Source of the DNA: Gemmatimonadota bacterium
Lineage (GTDB): Bacteria; Gemmatimonadota; Gemmatimonadetes; Gemmatimonadales; Gemmatimonadaceae
Length of the DNA: 41,360 nucleotides
Direction of reading: 5' to 3'
Assembly (NCBI GenBank): GCA_028287225.1
Contig: JAQBPZ010000111.1
Coordinates: 1 to 41,360 of the forward strand
Numbering within the stretch: position 1 is the stretch's first letter; each line of letters starts with the position of its first letter. Under the pieces are notes generated by a model that saw only the letters and a list, made by a program, of their open reading frames with translations, did no database searches and was not told the origin of the DNA. Shown here piece by piece: positions 15,860-24,428 of the stretch. The translations under genes were made by a program, and so were the position numbers.

Positions 15860-16636
15860 ATGACCGCAGCCGCTCCCGTCACGCCCCGGCTCTACCTCGA
15901 GCCGGTGGTCACCGTGCTCTCGCGTCCCGCCTTCACCACGCCCGAGCACCTGCCGGTGCAGTGGATGGGCGAGAGCACCGACGGCGAGCGCCTCGCCGAG
16001 TTCGCGGGACGGCTCTGCTACATGAGCCAGCACAACCCCGCGGGCCGGTCCACGCGCGACTACCTGGAGAACATCAAGAAGCAGGGGCACGGCAGTGTGC
16101 TGGAGCACGCGAACTACTCGCTGCTCCTCGAGGGGGTCAGCCGGTCGCTCACGCACGAGCTGGTGCGGCACCGCTCCGGGTTTTCCTACAGCCAGCTGAG
16201 TCAACGGTACGTCGACGAGAGCCAGGCGGCGTTCGTCGTGCCCCCGGCCATCGCCGGCGACGACGCGCTTCTCGAGGCGTGGCGCACGCAGATCGAGGGG
16301 GCGCAGGCGGCGTACGTGTCGCTCGTCGCCCAGCTCATGGAGCGCTACGGCTGGGTGGCCGACAAGGTCCACCGCCGGAAGATGGCGCGCGAGGCGGCGC
16401 GCGGCGTGCTGCCCAACTCCACCGAGACCAAGATCGTCGTCACCGGCAACGCCCGGGCGTGGCGCACGATGCTCGAGCTGCGCTCCAGCGAGGCGGCCGA
16501 GCTGGAGATCCGCCGCCTCGCCATCATCGCGCTCCGGGTGCTCCAGGCCGAGGCGCCCGCCTTCTTCTCCGACTTCGAGATCTACCAGGCGGAGGATCGC
16601 CGCGAGGCGGCACGGATCGGCTACCACAAGGTCTGA
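15860..16636 (+). CDS. thyX: Flavin-dependent thymidylate synthase ThyX
   Basis: A 258-residue enzyme that makes dTMP from dUMP using FAD, NADPH and methylene-tetrahydrofolate. The ThyX signature is present as RHRSGFSYSQLSQRYV (RHR at 103-105). Also visible are GHGSVLEHANYS (about 76-87), a flavin/dUMP contact region, and the C-terminal LRSSEAAELEIRRLA with the nearby R-x-W (ARAWRTMLELR). The signature carries eight residues between RHR and the key Ser, where classical ThyX has seven. The start ATG lies 51 bases after the previous stop. The gap holds a degenerate CCTCGTTCCTCGTGCC repeat. No thyA is in the window. Confidence 0.9.
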   Translation: MTAAAPVTPRLYLEPVVTVLSRPAFTTPEHLPVQWMGESTDGERLAEFAGRLCYMSQHNPAGRSTRDYLENIKKQGHGSVLEHANYSLLLEGVSRSLTHELVRHRSGFSYSQLSQRYVDESQAAFVVPPAIAGDDALLEAWRTQIEGAQAAYVSLVAQLMERYGWVADKVHRRKMAREAARGVLPNSTETKIVVTGNARAWRTMLELRSSEAAELEIRRLAIIALRVLQAEAPAFFSDFEIYQAEDRREAARIGYHKV

Positions 16637-16657
16637 TCGCCGGCGGATTATTTTCTG

Positions 16658-16686
16658 TTGCGCGAAAAAACCCGTGCACCTATCTT
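16658..16686 (+). promoter_or_regulatory. Sigma-70-like promoter for the ATP-grasp/kamA operon
   Basis: TTGCGC (16658-16663), a 17-base spacer and TATCTT (16681-16686) occur in a local AT-rich patch 22 bases after the thyX stop. The RNA start would be near 16693, leaving a leader of about 130 bases before the ATG at 16823. No other good promoter is seen before the following four overlapping or closely spaced genes. Confidence 0.6.
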
Positions 16687-16822
16687 CGCCGTGCGCTGTG
16701 CGTGGCGTGGCTCTTGCCCGCGTGCACCGTGTACGTGAGCGACGACCCGCACGCTCGCTCCTCGCGTGATCTCGCGGCGATCCGGCGGCACTCTCACGAC
16801 AGCAGCCCACAGCAGGGACGGG

Positions 16823-17968
16823 ATGACGCGCATCGGTTTCGCGTACAATCAGAAGCCCGACCCTTCGGCCCCGGCAGCGGTGCCCGATGCGGCCGAGCCG
16901 GCCCTCGCCGACGAGGAGCCGCCCAGTAGGGACGGCGCGCTGGCGACGCTGGCGACGCGCGCCGCGCCGCGCCTCTCGCCCGTGACCCACGACGACGAGT
17001 ACGCCGAGTGGGACAGCGCCGAGACGATCGACGCCGTGGAACGCGCCCTCGCGCGGTACGGCGAGGTGATCCGCCTCGAGGCCACCGACGACTTTCCGCA
17101 GCGCCTCCGCCACGCGCGCCCGGACATCGTCTTCAACATCGCCGAGGGCCTCCGCGGGCCGAACCGCGAAGCGCACGTGCCGGCCATCTGCGAGTTCTAC
17201 GGGGTGCCGTACTCCGGCAGCGACCCGTTCACGCTCGCCCTCTGCCTCGACAAGGCGCGCACCAAGGAGATTCTCCGCGCCCACGCGGTGCCCACCGCCG
17301 ACTGGTTCCTCGTGCGCAGCCACCAGGCGCTGGGCGCGCTCGACCTGGGCGCGCTGCGCTTTCCGCTGTTCGCCAAGCCCGTGCACGAGGGCTCCTCCAA
17401 GGGCATCACGGAGCGGAACTTCGTGTCGTCCGCCGCGGAGCTCACGCTCGTGGTGGGCGAGCTGCTCGAGCGCTACCAGCAGCCGGTGATCGTGGAGACC
17501 TTCCTTCCCGGCGCGGAGTTCACCTGCGGCGTCCTGGGCAACGGCGCCCGCGCGCGCGTGCTGCCCATCGTGGGCATGAACTTCGGCGCGCTGCCGGCGG
17601 GCGCGCTGCCCATCTACGGGTTCGAGGCGAAGTGGCTCTGGGACCGCCCGGAGCACCCGCTCCCGATCTTCGAGTGCCCGGCACCCGTGGACGACCGGAC
17701 TCGCGACGAGATCGTGGACGTGGTCCTTCGCGCCTTCGAGGCGCTGGGGTGCCGTGACTGGACGCGGGTGGACGTGCGGCTCGACGCCGCCGGCCGCGCG
17801 AACGTCGTGGAGGTGAACCCGCTGCCGGGCATCCTCCCCGATCCCACGGACAACTCGTGCCTCCCGAAGGCCGCACGCGCCGCCGGCATCGGCTACGACG
17901 CGCTCATCGGTGCCTGCCTGGAGGCCGCCGCCGACCGCCATGGCCTCGCGCTGGACACGCGCCGATGA
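16823..17968 (+). CDS. D-Ala-D-Ala ligase-like ATP-grasp enzyme, copy 1
   Basis: A 381-residue ATP-grasp ligase. These enzymes activate a carboxylate as an acyl phosphate and join it to an amine. An unusual N-terminal extension (about residues 11-55, Ala/Pro-rich) precedes the pre-ATP-grasp domain (DIVFNIAEGLRG, FYGVPYSGSDPFTLALCLDK). The ATP-grasp core shows the lysine of LFAKPVHEGSSKGI (K185), VETFLPGAEFTCGVL, and metal ligands D317 (TRVDVRLD), E330 and N332 (VVEVNPLPGIL). The end of the active site (PDPTDNSCLPKAA) differs from true Ddl. AGGGACGGG precedes the ATG. Its stop overlaps the next ATG by four bases, and that gene encodes a second ATP-grasp. The amine substrate may be a product of kamA, which is inference. 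Confidence 0.8.
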   Translation: MTRIGFAYNQKPDPSAPAAVPDAAEPALADEEPPSRDGALATLATRAAPRLSPVTHDDEYAEWDSAETIDAVERALARYGEVIRLEATDDFPQRLRHARPDIVFNIAEGLRGPNREAHVPAICEFYGVPYSGSDPFTLALCLDKARTKEILRAHAVPTADWFLVRSHQALGALDLGALRFPLFAKPVHEGSSKGITERNFVSSAAELTLVVGELLERYQQPVIVETFLPGAEFTCGVLGNGARARVLPIVGMNFGALPAGALPIYGFEAKWLWDRPEHPLPIFECPAPVDDRTRDEIVDVVLRAFEALGCRDWTRVDVRLDAAGRANVVEVNPLPGILPDPTDNSCLPKAARAAGIGYDALIGACLEAAADRHGLALDTRR

Positions 17969-19020
17969 AGATCGCCATCCTCTTCGACGGCCTCAGCGCG
18001 GCGTCGCCGGACCAGCTCATCGTCACCACCGTGGACGCGGTGGCCATGGAGCTCGCCGGTGAGGGAAACGAGATCGTGCGCCTCCCGGTCAGCCCGGACG
18101 CGCGGTGGATCGAGCGGCTGCGGCGCGCGCGCGTGGACTTCGTGTTCAACCTCTGCGAGTCGGTGGACGGCGTCGCCGCGCTGGAGCCGCCCGTCATCGC
18201 CGTGCTCGAGCTGCTCGGCCTGCCGTACAGCGGCAGCTCCAGCTGGACGGCCGCGCTCTGCCTGCGGAAGCACGTGGTGAACGCCGCGTTGGAAGGGGCC
18301 GGCCTCCCCGTCCCACGATTCGCCGTCGTGCGCCGCGGCGGTGCCGTGCCCTCCGTCGGCTTTCCCGCCATCTGCAAGCCGGCGGCGGAGGACGCGTCCA
18401 TCGGCGTGGAGCAGCGCTCCGTCGTGCGCACCACGCGGCAGCTCACCGAGCGCGTGGGCGCGATGCTCGAGCGCTGGGACGAAGTGCTGGTGCAGCGGTA
18501 CATCGAGGGGCGCGAGGTGAACGTCGGCATCCTGGGCGACGCCACGCTGCCCATCGCCGAGATCGACTTCGGCCAGATGCCCAAGGGCATGTGGCGCATC
18601 GTGACCTACCGGAGCAAGTGGGAAACCGGGTGCGACGAGGACCTCGGCTCCTCCCCGCGCTGCCCGGCGCGCCTGCCGGCCGGCGTCGCCACGCAGCTGC
18701 GCCGGACCGCCGTCGCCGCCTGGCGGCTCGTCGGTGGCTCGGGCTACGGGCGCGTGGACTTCCGCATCGACGAGCGCGGGCGCCCGTGGATCCTCGAGGT
18801 CAACGCCAACCCCGACATCGCCCCGGATGCGGGGCTGGCACGAATGGCCCGCGTCGCGGGCATCGAGTACGGCGCAATGGTGCGGCGCGTGTGCGAGCTC
18901 GGCCTCCAGCGCGGGCGCGCGGACGGCGCCACCGCGGACAAGTGGGCGCTCGCCCAGCGGCTCTCCGGCGTGCCGACGGCCGACGCCGAGCCCGACCTGT
19001 TCACCATCGGCGAGGCCTAG
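17965..19020 (+). CDS. D-Ala-D-Ala ligase-like ATP-grasp enzyme, copy 2
   Basis: A 351-residue ATP-grasp ligase. It is a distant relative of the preceding gene, with which it overlaps by four bases (ATGA). The N-terminal domain has DFVFNLCESVDG and LLGLPYSGSSSWTAALCLRK, parallel to copy 1. The ATP-grasp domain shows the lysine in AICKPAAEDASIGV (K138), VLVQRYIEGREVNVGIL, metal ligands D265 (GRVDFRID), E278 and N280 (ILEVNANPDI). The IDFGQMPKGM segment replaces the corresponding MNFGALPAGA of copy 1, so the two probably accept different amines. A C-terminal tail of about 40 residues extends beyond the core. Two ligases in a row suggest two successive peptide-type bonds. Confidence 0.8.
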   Translation: MKIAILFDGLSAASPDQLIVTTVDAVAMELAGEGNEIVRLPVSPDARWIERLRRARVDFVFNLCESVDGVAALEPPVIAVLELLGLPYSGSSSWTAALCLRKHVVNAALEGAGLPVPRFAVVRRGGAVPSVGFPAICKPAAEDASIGVEQRSVVRTTRQLTERVGAMLERWDEVLVQRYIEGREVNVGILGDATLPIAEIDFGQMPKGMWRIVTYRSKWETGCDEDLGSSPRCPARLPAGVATQLRRTAVAAWRLVGGSGYGRVDFRIDERGRPWILEVNANPDIAPDAGLARMARVAGIEYGAMVRRVCELGLQRGRADGATADKWALAQRLSGVPTADAEPDLFTIGEA

Positions 19021-19028
19021 CGACCGCC

Positions 19029-19583
19029 ATGCGAATTGCGCCGTTGCGGGCTGCCGATCGTGCGCGTCTTTCGCAGTTGCTGGTCTCCACCGGTGCGTTC
19101 AACGCCGAGGAGGTGCAGGTGGCCCTCTCGCTCTTCGACCTCTCGATGGACGAGCCGCGCGGGCGCGCGGGCCCGGTGCCGGGCGCACCCTCCACGACGA
19201 GCGTCGCGGATGATGCCATGGATTACGAGTTCATCGGGGCGTACGACGGGGAGCGGTTGATGGGCTACGCATGCTTCGGCCCGACGCCCTCCACCGAGGG
19301 AACGTTCGACCTGTACTGGCTCGCGGTGGATCCGGTGGCGCAGGGACGCGGCGTCGGACGCGCGATGCTGCGTGACGTGGAACGGCGGCTGGCCGATCGC
19401 GGGGCACGGCTCCTCGTGGCCGAGACCTCGGGACGGCCCGACTACGCCGCGACGCGCGCGTTCTACCTGGCCACGGGCTACACGGTGGCGGCGACGGTGA
19501 AGGACTTCTACGCTCCGGCGGATGACCGGATCATGCTCCACAGACGGCTCACGACACGAGAGCGCGGAGTAGCGACGCGATGA
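19029..19583 (+). CDS. GNAT family N-acetyltransferase
   Basis: A 184-residue GCN5-related acyltransferase. It carries the acetyl-CoA binding motif A (LYWLAVDPVAQGRGVGRAML, with Q-G-R-G-V-G) and a motif B end (ATRAFYLATGYTVAATVKDFY). The first 70 residues contain a two-helix N-terminal part and an Arg/Gly/Pro-rich loop. It starts 8 bases after the second ATP-grasp stop and overlaps kamA by four bases (ATGA). In beta-lysine osmolyte pathways an acetyltransferase (AblB) accompanies lysine 2,3-aminomutase, but AblB is longer (about 270 residues). This smaller enzyme may therefore acylate a different intermediate. The substrate is unknown. Confidence 0.8.
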   Translation: MRIAPLRAADRARLSQLLVSTGAFNAEEVQVALSLFDLSMDEPRGRAGPVPGAPSTTSVADDAMDYEFIGAYDGERLMGYACFGPTPSTEGTFDLYWLAVDPVAQGRGVGRAMLRDVERRLADRGARLLVAETSGRPDYAATRAFYLATGYTVAATVKDFYAPADDRIMLHRRLTTRERGVATR

Positions 19584-20770
19584 GTGATTGGCAGAAGGTT
19601 CTGCGTGACGACAGCATCAGCACCCTGGAGCAGCTCAGGGCGTACGTCGCAGAGCGCTTCGGTGAAGAGGCCGCGGCCCGCGAGATCGACGTGGAGGCCC
19701 TGCGCCCCGCCTTCGACAACTTCCAGATGCGGATCACCCGCGAGTCGCTCTCGCAGATCCGCGAGGTGGGGGATGCGAACTGGAACCAGTTCATCCCCTC
19801 CGTCCAGGAGCTGGAGATCGTCGACGGCGTGATCGACTCGCTCGACGAGGACGGCGACTCCCCGGTGCCGAACATCACGCACCGCTATCCGGACCGCGCC
19901 CTCTTCCTCGTCAGCCCCGTGTGCGCGAGCTACTGCCGCTTCTGCACCCGGCGCCGCAAGGTCGGCGATCCCGAGAAGATCTCGCTCCGCGAGTACGAGT
20001 CCGCGTTCCAGTACCTCGCCGAGCACACCGAGATCCGCGACGTCATCCTCTCCGGCGGCGACCCGATGATGCTCAGCGACCAGCGGCTGGAATACATCCT
20101 CCAGCGGCTCCGCGCCATCCCGCACATCGAGATCATCCGGCTGGGCAGCCGCATCACCTCGCACCTCCCGGAGCGCGTGACGCCGGAGTTCTGCGACATG
20201 GTGCAGAAGTACCACCCGATCTTCATGAACACGCACTTCAACCACCCGAGCGAGCTCACCCCCGCCGCGGTGGCCGCCCTCGACCGCCTCTCGCGCGCGG
20301 GCGTCTCGCTCGGCTGCCAGACGGTGCTGCTCAAGGGCGTCAACGACGACCCGCACGTCATGATGAAGCTCATGCACGAGCTGCTCAAGGCGCGCGTCCG
20401 CCCCTACTACATCTACATGGCCGACCAGGTGGCGGGCGGAGAGCACTTCCGCACCACCGTCCAGAAGGGGCTCGAGATCATCCAGGCGCTCCGCGGCTGG
20501 ACGTCGGGGCTCGCCGTGCCGCAGTTCGTCATCGACGCCCCCGGCGGCGGGGGCAAGGTGCCCCTCCTGCCCGAGTACGTCGAGGAGATCACCGACGACG
20601 AGGTGATCTTCCGGAACTACGAGGGCAAGCGCTTCACCTACAAGCAGCCCAGGCAGGCCGTCCCCGACGCCGCGCCGGGCATCGCGGCCGAGGCGTCGGG
20701 CGTGGTGCCGATCGCGGCGGGCAAGAGCGCCAAGAAGCGGGCGGCCAGGCGGCGGTCCGCGAACGGCTGA
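19580..20770 (+). CDS. kamA: Lysine 2,3-aminomutase (radical SAM, PLP)
   Basis: A 396-residue enzyme that converts L-lysine to beta-lysine by radical SAM and PLP chemistry. The iron-sulphur motif C-x3-C-x2-C is C115, C119, C122 (CASYCRFC). The PLP lysine is K326 in DAPGGGGKVPLL. The two aspartates that hold the side-chain amine of lysine in the clostridial enzyme are kept: D282 (YMADQVAGGEHFR) and D319 (VIDAPGGGG). Their presence argues for lysine rather than glutamate as substrate and against the EF-P modifying EpmB. A basic tail (AKKRAARRR) is unusual. The gene is last in a four-gene run with two ATP-grasp ligases and a GNAT, so beta-lysine is probably built into a larger molecule. The last statement is inference. 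Confidence 0.88.
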   Translation: MSDWQKVLRDDSISTLEQLRAYVAERFGEEAAAREIDVEALRPAFDNFQMRITRESLSQIREVGDANWNQFIPSVQELEIVDGVIDSLDEDGDSPVPNITHRYPDRALFLVSPVCASYCRFCTRRRKVGDPEKISLREYESAFQYLAEHTEIRDVILSGGDPMMLSDQRLEYILQRLRAIPHIEIIRLGSRITSHLPERVTPEFCDMVQKYHPIFMNTHFNHPSELTPAAVAALDRLSRAGVSLGCQTVLLKGVNDDPHVMMKLMHELLKARVRPYYIYMADQVAGGEHFRTTVQKGLEIIQALRGWTSGLAVPQFVIDAPGGGGKVPLLPEYVEEITDDEVIFRNYEGKRFTYKQPRQAVPDAAPGIAAEASGVVPIAAGKSAKKRAARRRSANG

Positions 20771-20873
20771 TCCGGCCGCCTTCGCGCTGGCGCCATCTGG
20801 TTACATCCACGAGGTTGGGGGGTACGACGTCCCGTCCGGACGCCGCCCCTTCGCCTGCCTGGAGTACCCTGCA

Positions 20874-23486
20874 ATGATGACGTCCCCCCGCACGGCGAGC
20901 CGCGCTGCGCGCCGGCTCGCCGTCGCCTTCGTCATGATCGGGATCGGTGCCTGCGGCGGAGGGGGCGGCGAGTCGCCACCCACCACGCCCCCCGTTGCCC
21001 CGGTCGCCTCGGTGACGGTCGCGGCCCTGCCCGCCGTCGTCTACGTCGGCGCGACCTTGCAGCTCGCCGTCACCACGCGGGATGCGGCCGGCGTCCAGCT
21101 CACCGGACGGGCGGTCACCCACAGCTCCAGCAACAACGCGATCGCGACGGTCACCTCCACCGGCCTCGTCACGGCCACCGGTGTGGGGACCACCACCATC
21201 CGCGTCGCCAGCGAAAGCCAGGCGGCCGACGTCACCGTCAACGTCGCGCTCGTTCCCGTCGTCTCCGTCGTCGTCACCCCGCCATCGGCGACGCTTGGCC
21301 TGGGCGCCTCGCTCCAGCTCACCGGCACGCCGCGCGATTCCGCCAACGGCGCGCTGTCCGGCCGGGCGATCGGCTGGACGTCCACCGCGGAGTCGATCGC
21401 CCGCGTCTCGGCCACCGGCCTGGTCACCGGCGTCGCCGCCGGCACGGCCACCATCCGCGCCACCGTCGATGGAAAGGTCGGCGAGTCGGCGATCACGGTG
21501 TCGTCCTCTGCCAGCCCGACAATCACCAGCGTCAGCCCGGCGCTCCTTGCCCCGGGCGTCACGGTGACCATCACGGGCACGAGCTTCGGCACCGTGACCA
21601 CGGCCAACACCGTCACCATCGACGGGGTGAGCGCCACGGTGATCACCGCGTCGGAAACGCAGCTCACCGTCACGGTGCCGCCACTGCCCTGCCAGCCCAC
21701 GCACTCCGCGCGCGTGCAGGTCATCGCACAGGGGCTCGGCGCCACGGCGCTCCAGCCCGCGCGCGCCGGCACCGTCGTCAACGTCACCACCAACGCGCCA
21801 CTCCTGCTCTCCGCCGCCGAGGCGGCCTGCGCCGAGCTGCCCGCCGCCGCCGCGCGCTACGTGGTGAGCGTGGTGAATACCGCCTCGGAGCCCACCTCCA
21901 CCGCCGGCTTCCGGCTGGCCGGTGCGCTGCCCCCCGCGACGCTCGCGTCGCTCACCACCACGGGGTCGGCGCTCCACCAGTCCGTCGCGACCCCGTCCCA
22001 GTCCGTCGTGCGCACCGCCGGCACCGAGCCGCTGGTGAACGGCGCGACCCGCTCCGTCGCCCAGCGGCTGCACACGTCCATCCTCGCGGAGAACCGCGCC
22101 GCCTTCGCCCGCCTTCGCGCCTCGCGCGGCAGCCTCCGCGCGCGCACGTCGGCCAGCCGGTCGGTGGCGCCCTCTGGAGCCCGCGCCGCGACCCTGCCCG
22201 CCGTGGGCGAGACGCGGAAGTTCCGCATCGCGCAGTTCAGCACCGCGCTCAACGCGACCGGCAGCTGCAGCAACTTCGTGGAGATCACCGCGCGCGCGGT
22301 CTACATCGGCTCCCACGGGGTGATCTACGAGGACGTCGCGGCGCCGCTCGCCAGCACCATGGACTCCTACTATCGCAACCTCGGGGACGAGTTCGACAGG
22401 AGCATGTACGTCGTCGACTCCACCTACTTCGGCGATCCGCTGGTCACGGATCCATTCACGGACAACGACCGCCACTTCAACATGGTGTTCACGCCGTCCA
22501 TCACGCAGGGGGTCGCCGGCTTCGTCACCAGCTGCGACTTCTTCCAGCGCGACTCGTCGGGTACCTCACGGGACAACCGGGAGAGCAACTTCGGCGAGTA
22601 CTTCTACGCCGTCGTCCCCACGGTCGCGGGCACGGGGTTCAGCAGCGGCAATACCCCCGACAGCTGGCTGCGCGGCATCCGGCACACCATCGTGCACGAG
22701 GTGAAGCACATCGCGTCGTTCGGCGCGCGCCTGACGAACAACGCCACCAACTACGAGGAGGCGTGGCTGGAGGAAGGCATGGCACGGCATGCCGAGGAGC
22801 TCTGGGAGCGGAACGCCATCTACAACGTCCCGTGGAAGGGCAACACCGGCTACCGCGAATCGCTGTACTGCGACGTGCGTCCCACCAACCCGTCGTGCAC
22901 CGGCCGGCCGTACGCGATGTTCAACCACTTCGGCACCCTGTACTCGGTGCTCGACAATCCCGGCGCATCCTCGCTGTTCGGCCGCGTCGCGGACGGCGAC
23001 TTCAGCTTCTACGCGTCGAGCTGGTCGCTGGTGCGCTACGCGCTGGACCGCTACGCCACCTCGGAGGCGAGCTTCCTGCGCGGCATCACCCAGAGCGCCA
23101 CGACGAGCGGCATGGCCAGCATCACCGCGCAGACGGGCGGACACTCCACCGCCGAGCTGCTCGCCAACTGGTCGCTCGCGATGTACTTCGACGACCAGAC
23201 GACCAATGCGGACATCAACTTCCCCACGTGGAACACGCATGACATCTACGCGGGGATGAACGCGGACTTCCCGAAGCCAGACGGGTATCCCAAGGCATTC
23301 CCGCTCACCCCCACCGCGGTCTCGGCGGCCTTCGTGGTGGACAACGACGGCATCCATGGGGGCTCGTTCGCCATGTACATCGTTCCGGCCAACGCCGGCG
23401 GACCGAGCACCCTCCAGCTCGTGGCCGCCGGGGGCGCGGGCAGCGCCAATCCATCGCTGCGCATCGCCCTGGTGCGCACGCCCTGA
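20874..23486 (+). CDS. Large lipoprotein with Ig-like domains and a gluzincin-type zinc motif
   Basis: An 870-residue predicted lipoprotein. The signal ends in GIGAC (C27 by count), followed by a Gly-rich tether. Two BIG2-type bacterial Ig domains lie at about 43-125 and 128-212 (each ends with a TGLVTATGVGTTTIRV-like strand). An IPT/TIG domain follows at about 215-300 (ITSVSPALLAPGVTVTITGTSFG). The C-terminal half has a metallopeptidase look: HEVKH (H608, E609, H612) and, about 20 residues on, EEAWLEEGMARHAEELW, with E633/E634 as a possible third zinc ligand. This is the layout of gluzincins. A secreted or surface protease is likely but unproven. ATG at 20874 and the next codon ATG are both possible starts. 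A perfect hairpin follows the gene. Confidence 0.75.
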   Translation: MMTSPRTASRAARRLAVAFVMIGIGACGGGGGESPPTTPPVAPVASVTVAALPAVVYVGATLQLAVTTRDAAGVQLTGRAVTHSSSNNAIATVTSTGLVTATGVGTTTIRVASESQAADVTVNVALVPVVSVVVTPPSATLGLGASLQLTGTPRDSANGALSGRAIGWTSTAESIARVSATGLVTGVAAGTATIRATVDGKVGESAITVSSSASPTITSVSPALLAPGVTVTITGTSFGTVTTANTVTIDGVSATVITASETQLTVTVPPLPCQPTHSARVQVIAQGLGATALQPARAGTVVNVTTNAPLLLSAAEAACAELPAAAARYVVSVVNTASEPTSTAGFRLAGALPPATLASLTTTGSALHQSVATPSQSVVRTAGTEPLVNGATRSVAQRLHTSILAENRAAFARLRASRGSLRARTSASRSVAPSGARAATLPAVGETRKFRIAQFSTALNATGSCSNFVEITARAVYIGSHGVIYEDVAAPLASTMDSYYRNLGDEFDRSMYVVDSTYFGDPLVTDPFTDNDRHFNMVFTPSITQGVAGFVTSCDFFQRDSSGTSRDNRESNFGEYFYAVVPTVAGTGFSSGNTPDSWLRGIRHTIVHEVKHIASFGARLTNNATNYEEAWLEEGMARHAEELWERNAIYNVPWKGNTGYRESLYCDVRPTNPSCTGRPYAMFNHFGTLYSVLDNPGASSLFGRVADGDFSFYASSWSLVRYALDRYATSEASFLRGITQSATTSGMASITAQTGGHSTAELLANWSLAMYFDDQTTNADINFPTWNTHDIYAGMNADFPKPDGYPKAFPLTPTAVSAAFVVDNDGIHGGSFAMYIVPANAGGPSTLQLVAAGGAGSANPSLRIALVRTP

Positions 23487-23510
23487 CCGTCGCCCGCGGC
23501 CCATCATGAA

Positions 23511-23544
23511 GGAGGGGCGCCGTCCCGAAGGACGGCGCCCCTCC
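23511..23544. terminator. Perfect 15-bp hairpin terminator between convergent genes
   Basis: GGAGGGGCGCCGTCC (23511-23525) and its exact complement (23530-23544) close a CGAA loop. It lies 24 bases after the lipoprotein stop and 24 bases before the panB stop, so it should serve both strands. There is no clear T-run. Confidence 0.75.
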
Positions 23545-23567
23545 GTGCTCGGGGGTACCGCTGCGGT

Positions 23568-24428
23568 TCAGTCCAGCCGCGCGTGCACCTCGGCCATCAC
23601 CTCGGCGGCAATGCCGTACGTCTCCGCGCCGGCGGGAAAGCGGCCGGTGCGCACGTCGTCCGCCCAGCGGCGCACCGCCTCCACCTGGTCGCGATGCCCG
23701 TGCGCATACTGGCGCACGAAGCGCGCGACGCGGCCCTCGCCGAGGCCCAGCAGGTCGTGGTACACCAGCACCTGGCCATGCGTCGATGCCCCCGCGCCGA
23801 TGCCGATCACCGGCACCTCCACGCGCGACGACAGGAGCGAGGCGACCTCCGCGGGCACCGCTTCCACCACCAGCGCAGAGCATCCCGCGGCCGCCAGCGC
23901 CTCGGCATCCCGGATGATCTGCACCGCCTGGTCGGCGTCGCGCCCCTGTGCGCGGTACCCGTCGCTGGAGGTGACCGACTGCGGCAGCAGCCCCACGTGT
24001 CCCACCACGGGCATGCCGGCGTCGATGATCGCGCGCACGCGCGGCAGCATGTCGCGCGCGCCTTCCAGCTTCACCGCATCGCACAGGCCGCCTTCCATGA
24101 ACCGGCGCGCGGTGGCGACGGCGAGCGCGTCGCTCTCCTCGTACGTCCCGAAGGGCAGGTCGCCGACCACCGGGATGGACGTGACCGCACGGCGCACGGC
24201 GCGGGTGAGCATCAGCAGCTCGTCGAGCGTGATGGCGCGCGTCGTGGTGTGGCCCAGCACCGTCATGGCCGCGGAGTCGCCCACGAGCACCACGTCGACG
24301 CCCGCCTCCGCCGCCACGCGGCCCGAGGGGTGGTCGTAGGCCGTGAGCATCACGATCGGCGTGCCGCGCGCGCGCGCGCCGGCGAGCGTCGGCAGCCCGG
24401 CAGTCCCACTCGCCGCTACGCGGCTCAT
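23568..24428 (-). CDS. panB: 3-methyl-2-oxobutanoate hydroxymethyltransferase
   Basis: A 286-residue enzyme of pantothenate (coenzyme A) synthesis. It transfers a hydroxymethyl group from methylene-tetrahydrofolate to 2-oxoisovalerate, giving ketopantoate. Family motifs are visible: MLTAYDHPSGRVAAEAGVDVVLVGDS (D51 as a metal ligand), LGHTTTRAITLDEL, CDAVKLEGA, and VPVIGIGAGASTHGQVLVYHDLLGL. The length is normal. The ATG at 24428 overlaps the panC stop by four bases, making this the last gene of a three-gene operon. No ribosome site is needed beyond coupling. The tail is complete and ends before the shared terminator hairpin. Confidence 0.95.
   Translation of the reverse strand: MSRVAASGTAGLPTLAGARARGTPIVMLTAYDHPSGRVAAEAGVDVVLVGDSAAMTVLGHTTTRAITLDELLMLTRAVRRAVTSIPVVGDLPFGTYEESDALAVATARRFMEGGLCDAVKLEGARDMLPRVRAIIDAGMPVVGHVGLLPQSVTSSDGYRAQGRDADQAVQIIRDAEALAAAGCSALVVEAVPAEVASLLSSRVEVPVIGIGAGASTHGQVLVYHDLLGLGEGRVARFVRQYAHGHRDQVEAVRRWADDVRTGRFPAGAETYGIAAEVMAEVHARLD

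Noticed and set aside
16690..16822. Short lipoprotein-like stretch (VAWLLPACTVYVSDD) between thyX and the first ATP-grasp gene
   Set aside because: The frame runs into the next gene, has no convincing start or ribosome site, and is better seen as the leader of the operon.
12902..17941. One stop-free minus-strand frame of about 1680 codons running through the squalene synthase and far upstream
   Set aside because: Only the part up to the ATG at 13948 has protein-like sequence. The rest is His/Arg/Gly-rich and lies antisense to three well-supported genes; stop-free shadow frames are expected at this GC content.
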